Position numbers and translations under genes: made by a program
Notes under the pieces: generated by a model
What the model saw: the letters and a program-made list of their open reading frames with translations, nothing else
Databases searched by the model: none
Told to the model about the DNA's origin: nothing
Shown here: positions 57,708 to 64,000 of the stretch, one piece after another
Layout of the letters: every line of letters starts with the position of its first letter
Position numbering within the stretch: the stretch's first letter is position 1
Source: Closterium sp. NIES-65
Taxonomy: Eukaryota > Streptophyta > Zygnematophyceae > Desmidiales > Closteriaceae
Direction: 5' to 3'
DNA length: 64,000 bases
NCBI GenBank assembly: GCA_948144175.1
Contig: CANXME010001990.1
Location: forward strand, 1,612,001-1,676,000

Positions 57708-59411
57708 CTACTGCTGCACGTCGTTGTTGCCGTCGCCGGCCAAGCGCACCTGGCCGATTGCGACGGAGCACCGATTGAAGGCCGGGTAGTGCAGCGCCTT
57801 TGTCAGGAAGTCAGCCGGCTGCTCGGTGGTCGGGATGTACCTCAGCGAGAACTTCCCGCGCTTCACCATGTGCTGTAGCCAGGCCTGTCGCCGCTCCATG
57901 TGTTTGAGGTTGCCCGTCAACCCCATGCTCTCGGCGACCGTGATGGCCGAATTGTTGTCCACCCTCAAGACAGTCGGCTTCCCGGCGTCCAGCTGCCGGA
58001 ATTCTACAAGGAGGAAACGAAGTCCGCGTCCCTCTTTGCCGGCTTCGGTGGCCGCCACGTACTCCGACTCGGTCGACGACAGCGTCGCGCACTTGATGCG
58101 CTGGCTCGACCAGGAGACCGCGGCCCCTCCGTAGACAAACACGTAGCCGCCCGTGCTCGTCCTGTTCTGCTTGTTTCCGGCGTCGTCAGCGTCCATGTTG
58201 CCGACCAACTCTAGCGACTCAGGTCCACTGCCGAACTCCAGGGCGGTGTCACGCATGTTAGCGAGGTAGGCGAGGCAGCGGTCGGCCTTGCGCCAGTGCT
58301 GGTCGCTCCTCACCGTGAGGCCGCTCCCCAGCTTAGTGTAGGCGAAGGCGATGTCCAGCCTCGTCGTCGTTGCCGCGAACTGCAGCGAGCCCACCTCGTG
58401 CCGGTACTCCTCTTCCTGGCGTTCCTGCGCCTCCTCGTCGTCAAAGGTGAGCTCGGCGTAGGCGTCGACTGAGATCGGCGTCTTCGGGGTGCGCCCGGTC
58501 TGCTCCTCGTCAATGAAGCGCCTACGTAGCTTGTCAGCGTAGCCTTGCTGGTGCAGCCACAGCTTCCCCGCCGACCTGTCGCGGACGATCTCCAGCCCGA
58601 GGTACTTCTGCACCGGTGAGATCTCACGCAGCTCGAAGCCGGCTTCCTGCAGCTCCTTTAGCTCCTCCAGCATTGCGGCGCTGCTGCTGGCGGCGAGCAG
58701 GTCGTCAACGTAGACCAGCACCCAGCAGGCCACTCTGTCGTTGCCGTCCTTGAAGTACAGAGCCTCGTCGACCTGGCTCTTGTTCCGCCTGGCACCGACC
58801 AGCACGTCGTTGAGCGCCAAGTACCACAGCAGCGGCGACTGCTTCAGGCAGTAGAGGCTCTTTAGCAGCTTGCACACCCGACCGGTTCCATCGTTGAAGT
58901 AGTCTGGCTGGGACATGTAGAGCACCCGGTCGAGCTTGCTCTGCAGGAAGGCGTTCTTCATGTCGAGCTGCATCAGGTTGAGGTTGAGGACGGCGACGAT
59001 GCTGACGAAGATCCTCAGCGTAACGTAGCTGCCCACCGGCGCGAACGTCTCGTCGTAGTCAGCGCCGTACACCTGCGTGAAGCCCTTCACGACCAGCCTC
59101 GCCTTCTCTCGCTCGACGGTGTCATCTATGTGGTACTTCGTTGTCAACACCCACCGGTTCTTCATGATGTTCACTCCCGGCGGGCGTTTGACCAGCTCCC
59201 ACGTGCCCATGTTGATGAGGGTGCAGATCTCCTCCTCCATGGCGACCTTCACCGCCGGGCCCTTCCAGCTCGCCAACGCCTCCTTCACTGTCATCGTTGA
59301 GATGTCCCAGCGGTGCTCAGGGTCGGCGTGCATGTCCCGGTCGAGCTCCGGGAACTCCTCATCCTCCTTGACGTTATCGTACAGCAGGTTATCATCGTCC
59401 ACATCGTACAC
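57708..59411 (-). CDS. element F reverse transcriptase-RNase H ORF
   Basis: 567 codons without a break. RT: TVKEALASWKGPAVKVAMEE, TWELVKRPPGVNIMKNRWVL, REKARLVVKGFTQVYGADYD, LDMKNAFLQSKLDRVLYM, CLKQSPLLWY and WVLVYVDDLLAAS (YVDD). RNase H: NMDADDAGNKQNRTSTGGYV, STESEYVAATEAGKEGRGLR, VDNNSAITVAESMGLTGNLK and TTEQPADFLTKALHYPAFN. All standard copia catalytic residues are visible except possibly the first RNase H Asp context (MDADDAG, usually DADWAG). It ends close to the polypurine tract, as expected. Confidence 0.9.
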   Translation of the reverse strand: MYDVDDDNLLYDNVKEDEEFPELDRDMHADPEHRWDISTMTVKEALASWKGPAVKVAMEEEICTLINMGTWELVKRPPGVNIMKNRWVLTTKYHIDDTVEREKARLVVKGFTQVYGADYDETFAPVGSYVTLRIFVSIVAVLNLNLMQLDMKNAFLQSKLDRVLYMSQPDYFNDGTGRVCKLLKSLYCLKQSPLLWYLALNDVLVGARRNKSQVDEALYFKDGNDRVACWVLVYVDDLLAASSSAAMLEELKELQEAGFELREISPVQKYLGLEIVRDRSAGKLWLHQQGYADKLRRRFIDEEQTGRTPKTPISVDAYAELTFDDEEAQERQEEEYRHEVGSLQFAATTTRLDIAFAYTKLGSGLTVRSDQHWRKADRCLAYLANMRDTALEFGSGPESLELVGNMDADDAGNKQNRTSTGGYVFVYGGAAVSWSSQRIKCATLSSTESEYVAATEAGKEGRGLRFLLVEFRQLDAGKPTVLRVDNNSAITVAESMGLTGNLKHMERRQAWLQHMVKRGKFSLRYIPTTEQPADFLTKALHYPAFNRCSVAIGQVRLAGDGNNDVQQ

Positions 59412-59827
59412 CGTGGTGAAGGCAGCAGGGACAAAGAAGTCAGACGGCCTCGGAAGTCGGCCTGAACGCCGTGGTCCCGACTGGACCTCCTCGGCGTCCC
59501 CTCTATCGTCGCCATCATCGCTGTCCCCGGCGTCCTACTGCACCTCAATCAGCGTCCCAGCCGACTGCTCCTCTTGGGTCAGCTCCCCCGCCAACTGCTC
59601 CTTGGTCGGCGTTGCTGCTGCCTGCTCCCCTATCAGCTGCTGCTCCGAAGGCATCTCCTTCACCGGCTTCACCAAAGTCGGCGGTACCACCTGCTGCCTT
59701 TTGGTCGGCGTCAGCTTCGCTCTCACGCCGCTTTGCATAGCATCACGTCAGCCACCGGCGATGCTTGGGTCCGGCGCCACAGGTGACGCCCCACTTCTCC
59801 CCTCATCGCCGGAGGCCGACATCGGGG
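59412..59827 (-). pseudogene. element F integrase-RT linker
   Basis: Acidic, low-conservation linker: TPTKEQLAGELTQEEQSAGT and PPTLVKPVKEMPSEQQLIGE in the piece 59535-59738, which ends in a stop. At least one frame change separates it from the RT frame. Confidence 0.6.
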
Positions 59828-61075
59828 TCAGCCCATGCAATTCGGTAACAAGGGGAGGGGCAGGTGAAGGGCAGGGAGAGGGGACGTCCTCGGCGTCCTC
59901 ACTAGAAACCTCACCGACCTCGGCGAGCAGAGGCAGTGTCGCCGTCGAGGTGTCCGTTGGCGGGTGAGCCGGCATCCGCCCTGACGTTGGCCCGTGCGCC
60001 GACTTCCACACTTCCAGCGACATGCTCTCGTATAACACCACGTCTGACCTGGTGACCACCCGGTTGTCGGCGATGTCGAGGAGCTCCCAGCCCTTGCTCT
60101 CCTCCGACTTGCTGAAGTGGAGGCCCCACCGGGCCTTCGGCTGCAGCTTCCCACCACGAAACCAAGAACCAAGAACTGCGCCATGCAGCCCCACACCCGC
60201 GCCAGCGACAAATTGGGTTTCTTCCCGGTGAGCAGCTGGTACGGCGTTGTCCTCGGCGGCAACGCCGACCTCTTAAGGCAGTTGCGGACCCAAACGGCCT
60301 GTCGGTGAGCAAGGTGCCACCACTGGTGCTGCACGCCCATGTGCAGCATCGTCCGCACCGACTCCACCACCGTCCTCATCTCCCGCTCCGCCATGCCGTT
60401 TTGATGCGAGGTGTACGGGCAGGTCAGGTCATGGACGATCCCCTTTCCGTTCACGAAGTCGGTGAACTGCTTCCCGTGGAACTCCCCTCCCCGGTCAGAG
60501 CAGAGCATCAACACTGACCTCTTCGTCTGCCTCTCAACCACCGCCAGCCACTGCATGAACACCTGCAACGCCTCCGACTTCTTGGCGACCGGCCTCACCC
60601 ACACGTAGCGGGTCTTGCGGTCCTTCAGCAGCAAGAAGTACAGGCTGCCATCCTTGGCAGCCTCACGGAGTGGCCCGCATAGGTCGATGTGCACGACGGC
60701 CACCACGTCGTCGGCGTCCGAGCGTTTGTCGGGGAAGGTATGGCGCTTTAGCTTCCCGCCGACGCACGAAACACACGAGGAGTCGGTGTCGGACGCCGAC
60801 TTGAGGTCCAGCTTGGTGGCGAACTCGTGCTTCGCCGAGCTCCGGATGGTGTCCATGCCGACGTGCGCAAGCCTTGCGTGCATCCTGTCTGGCGTTGCCT
60901 TCGTCGCCGAGACGATCACTCGCAGGGCCAATACCTCCATGGTGGGCGTTGTCGGCTTGGCTGAGCAGGGGCGCAGGTCGGTGCAGAGGACACGCTCGGT
61001 GGACGTCGCCCGACCGAGCACCTCCCCCGCTGCCGAGATGAGCAGCATCCCGTCGCCATCCTCCTGCAGCTTCAC
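59828..61075 (-). pseudogene. element F integrase
   Basis: The open frame begins just after the protease and carries the GAG-pre-integrase zinc motif (MHARLAHVGMDTIRSS ... CVSCVGGK) and the core: VVHIDLCGPL (first Asp), MLCSDRGGEFHGKQF (second Asp), HQNGMAEREMRTVVESVRTM (Glu), then VWVRNCLKRSALPPRTTPYQL and LSLARVWGCMAQF. After about 60160 the true frame is the one at 59748-60194 (KARWGLHFSKSEESKGWELL, VVTRSDVVLYESMSLE), so one frameshift separates the core from the C-terminal copia motif. Confidence 0.88.
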
Positions 61076-61090
61076 GCCGTGCTCCTTCAG

Positions 61091-61339
61091 CTAGCCGGTT
61101 GAAAGCACGTTTGCCCGGATGCCGGGTATATACATCACATCGGGGATGAGCACCTGCTTCCCGGCCTCCCCTTTCAGAGCGACAGTACCGCGGCCCTGAA
61201 CGTCCTGCAGCGCCCCATTGAAGCCGCGCATGTGCTTGACGTCGCCGCTCGGCCCCAGGTTGACGAAGGCCTCCTTCGTCCCCATCAGGTGGTGCGAGCA
61301 GCCGCTGTCGAGCAGGATCACCTCTGGGTTCGCCTGCAA
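61091..61339 (-). pseudogene. element F protease
   Basis: Reads NPEVILLDSGCSHHLMGTKE, HMRGFNGALQDVQGRGTVAL and DVMYIPGIRANVLSTG, then a TAG where copia relatives normally continue with Gln-Leu. DSGCSHH is the copia protease active site. The preceding gag frame overlaps by a one-base shift near 61330. Confidence 0.88.
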
Positions 61340-62167
61340 GCTGCCGCCACCGCCTGGAAGTCCTCACCGGCCTCTGGCGCCAGCGAGACGGTCAGCTCCA
61401 CGACGCCGACAAGCGAGCACGACGCCGCCTTGTCGCCTCGCTCCTTGTTGCCAGCCGATGAGTCGACGTCCTTCGCCGAGGTCGACTTGGTCGAGTGCTT
61501 CTCCTTGCGCGGCTGGTTCCCTCGACGGGGACGACGGTTGGTCGACCTCCAGCGGCCTCCCTTGGTGTCATCGTCATCGGTATTGCTGCACTCGGGGCAC
61601 TCGAAAGAGAGGTGGTCGGGGTCGCCGCACAGCCAGCATTCCCGGCGTCGGCCTTCTCTTCCACGACCGCTATCCTTGGCCGACTTCTTCTTGTCGGCGT
61701 CCTTGCTCGGCTTCCAGCCATTGGTACCACCGCCGCCGGGCTGTCCGCGCTGCCCCGGTCGACCTCCTTGCTTCGCCGGGGCGACAAAATTCGCCTCTGC
61801 CAAGAGCTCCTGGGACCGCTCAGCCTCCTGCATCGCCTCGTCCTGCAGGATGTATGAGGTAAGGTTGTCCTCATTGAGCGTCGCCCTCGTGCTTGGCGCC
61901 ATGGACAGCCGCTTCAGGAGGTTGTAGCTGCTCGAGAGTCCCTGCATGACGTGGGTGACGTACGACGGCGTCCAGTACTGCGCCCCGGCCATCCTGATGG
62001 TGGCTAGAATGCGCCGAGCTCGGTTGCAGTACTCGGTCGCCGTCTCCTTGTCGCCCATACGCAAGTGCGTCAGCTGCCCCTCAAGCTAGGCGATGAACAA
62101 GTCGCCGGTCACCTGGTAGGTCGACTCGATGAAGTGCCACGCCCGGTGGCTGGCGTCAAGGTACTCC
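61318..62167 (-). pseudogene. element F gag, N-terminus missing
   Basis: From 62167 the minus strand reads YLDASHRAWHFIESTYQVTG, a TAG near 62085, LEGQLTHLRMGDKETATEYC, GAQYWTPSYVTHVMQGLSSS, NEDNLTSYILQDEAMQEAER, then a basic Gly-rich part and the zinc knuckle ECWLCGDPDHLSFECPEC (CX2CX4HX4C, near 61610-61655). This is the C-terminal two thirds of a Tnt1-type gag. Confidence 0.88.
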
Positions 62168-64000
62168 CGAGGAATTTCATGCCATTCAGGCTAAGGAATG
62201 CCTCAGCTGTGCTCCAGAGAGTAAAGGATGCGGTGCTGCGGCAAGTGAAGAATGCGGCCTGCTACATAGATGACGTAATCATCTTCAGTCCCGACAGCGA
62301 CACGCACGTCAACGACATCGAAGCGACGCTGGCCGCCATCCAAGCAGCAGGGCTGACTTGCCACCCTGGGAAATGTCGGTTCGGACACAGCAGCGTGGCG
62401 TACTTGGGGTTTGAGGTGGCAGGAAGGGAGCTGAGCATCCAGAAGGCGACGGTAGAAGTGTTGACAGGGTGGGGCGCCCATAGGACAGAAGCGGATTAAG
62501 AGGGCTACTGGGCTTCCTGAATACTACCGCAAGTTTATAGCCGACTTTAGCAAGAGAGCCGCACCGCTGAACAAGCTGCTGAGAGAGGATCAGAAGTGGC
62601 AGTGGGAAGAGGCGCAAGAGGGGGCACTGAAGGGGTTGATGGAGGCAGTAAAGGAAGGAGCAGTACTGAAGCTGCCTGACAGAAGGGCGCCATTTGTGCT
62701 CTACACGGACTGGAGGAGTGTAGGGATTGGGGCAGTCCTGAGCCAAATGGAAGATGGGCAGAAGAAGGTGGTGGTGTTCACCAGCAGGACATGCAACCCA
62801 GCAGAGGCGAACTATTCCTCATACGAGGGCGAGGGGCTGGCAGCGGTGTCGACAGTCGGACACTTCCGAGTCTATCTACAAGGCAGGCACTTCATGTTGG
62901 TGACCGACCATCAGCCCTTGATGTGGCTCATGCAGAACCAGACACTGACGGGGCGGAACACGCGGTGGGCAATGAGATTGCAGGAATATGACTTCACCGT
63001 GAAGCACCGCCGCGGGAAGACAATGCAGCACGTGGATGGGTTGTCAAGGAAACCACCAAAGGAGAAGGATGAGCCGGGCACAGGACTAGAGCCACCCGCA
63101 GCAGCACTGACCGCCATGGTCAAGGAGCAGGGGCCAGGAGGAGAACCGACGCGAGGGGCAGCAGACGTCTGGCAGGACGCTGAGACAGTGGCATGGATAA
63201 AGGGAGAGACAGCCGAGGACGAGGGAGCGGGGTCCAGGGCCCGGGCAAGGGGGCAGCACTACAGGTGGTTCCAGGGGCAGGTGCAGCTGAGGACCAAAGA
63301 CGGATGGAAGAGGGTGCCAGAGCCAGGGGAGTGGGAAAGGATCATTGAAGAAGTGCATGAGAAGCTGGGGCACTACGGCGCGCTGCGCACGCAACAGCTG
63401 CTGCAGACAGGATGGTGGTGGGTAGGGATGCGGAAGGAGGTGAAGGAATGGTTGGAGAAGTGTGAGCTCTGCTGCAGGAACAAGGCAACCCTGCTGAAAA
63501 GTCAGGCAGAGCTCCAGCCGCTAGCAATTGTGGAGCTTGGATACAGGTGGTCACTAGATATAGCCGGGGAACTACATGTGAGCATGAGGGGAAGGAGGTA
63601 TATTATGCTCATGATAGAGCACGTGAGCAAGTGGGCAGAGACACGGCCATTGGTGAACAAGACCGCGGCGGCCGTGGCGGAGGCATTTGAGGAGATGGTG
63701 CTGACGAGGTTTGGGGCGTGTGGAGAGGTACTGACTGATCAAGGCACCGAATTTCAAGGGGAGTTCGATGAGCTGCTAGCATCCAACGGCATCCAGCACC
63801 GCACCACCTCCAGGTACCACCCGCAGGCAGATGGCCTAGCAGAGAGGCTGGTGCAGACGGTGAAGAAGGGGTTGCGGGTGTACGGAGAGGCGCACAAGGG
63901 GGACTGGGACAAGAGGCTGGCATGAGTGATGGCGGGGTACAGATTCAGTAAACAGGCCGCACTGAACGACGTGTCCCCCAACTATCTGCTCTTCGGGAAG
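62168..64000 (+). pseudogene. Ty3/gypsy pol: RT, RNase H and integrase, runs off the window
   Basis: Begins inside RT at NFMPFRLRNASAVLQRVKDA, with AACYIDDVIIFSPDSDTHVN (YIDD near 62260-62275) and CRFGHSSVAYLGFEVAGREL. A frameshift near 62465 follows. The frame 62636-63925 then carries RNase H (FVLYTDWRSVGIGAVLSQ, NYSSYEGEGLAAV, LVTDHQPLMWLM), the H2C2 zinc region (HEKLGHYGALRTQQLL, WLEKCELCCRNK) and the integrase core (YRWSLDIAGEL, VLTDQGTEFQGEF, HPQADGLAERLVQTVKKG). A TGA at 63923-63925 interrupts an otherwise continuing frame (AGYRFSKQAALNDVSPNYLL). It is not the chromovirus lineage seen at 33000-53000. Confidence 0.9.

Larger units (their letters stand above)
56525..62167 (-). mobile_element. 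Tnt1-like Ty1/copia element F, 3' complete, 5' truncated
   Basis: On the minus strand: gag from 62167 down, protease, integrase, RT-RNase H, polypurine tract (GGGAGGGGAG) and a 1.06-kb LTR (56525-57579). It lacks the 5' LTR and the start of gag. At 62167 it is joined to gypsy RT. Protein motifs place it in a copia lineage distinct from A-D (zinc knuckle CX2CX4HX4C, protease DSGCSHH). One frameshift and one stop lie around the protease and another frameshift after integrase, so it is moderately young. Confidence 0.9.

Overview
This is nuclear DNA of a eukaryote and almost certainly of the green lineage. The evidence is GT-AG introns in two genes, long stretches of Ty1/copia and Ty3/gypsy retrotransposons, primer binding sites of the plant type (TGGTATCAGAGC, initiator Met tRNA), a chromodomain-bearing gypsy element, and very GC-rich coding DNA with many minisatellites. 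A GC-rich streptophyte alga would fit, but that is a guess. No bacterial gene, operon, CRISPR array, rRNA or canonical tRNA gene was seen.

Most of the window is a nest of transposable elements. Left part (1-10680): the 3' two thirds of a decayed copia element (1-4368), a piece of chromovirus LTR, two further copia 3' tails, the N-terminus of a CENP-B/pogo-like HTH gene cut off by one of those tails, and two nested non-autonomous LTR elements of one family (6798-10680, with 6881-8398 inside it). From 10686 to 13852 lies a nine-exon gene for a Plavaka/CACTA-like DNA transposase, interrupted in exon 6 by a 375-bp miniature LTR element whose LTR/PBS junction looks like a tRNA. A 3' LTR fragment of a second copia lineage (14127-15284) and a 5'-complete but 3'-truncated copia element (15368-22220) follow.

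Middle (22221-28841): two copies of a third copia lineage's gag region, two solo LTRs, and the only convincing host gene. This is a three-exon gene (26519-28209) for a secreted protein with a possible CHRD-type C-terminal domain.

Right part (28842-55053): a four-member nest. An old copia element D (minus strand) was entered by a Ty3/gypsy chromovirus (32967-53756, TSD AAGGA). The chromovirus was itself entered twice by young copia elements: B (35959-43418, TSD GAGAG, identical LTRs, a coding frame broken by a single stop) and C (44216-51533, TSD CGAAG). The end (55446-64000) is a second gypsy lineage on the plus strand, split by a minus-strand Tnt1-like copia element F (56525-62167).

The copia A/B/C/D/I family has LTRs of only 125-134 bp. 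It encodes one long gag-protease-integrase-RT-RNase H polyprotein with an unusual repeat-rich linker between integrase and RT. Structural signals recur across families: a stem-loop directly after the PBS, and hairpins that hold the polypurine tract. The latter is supported by compensatory changes in the non-autonomous family.
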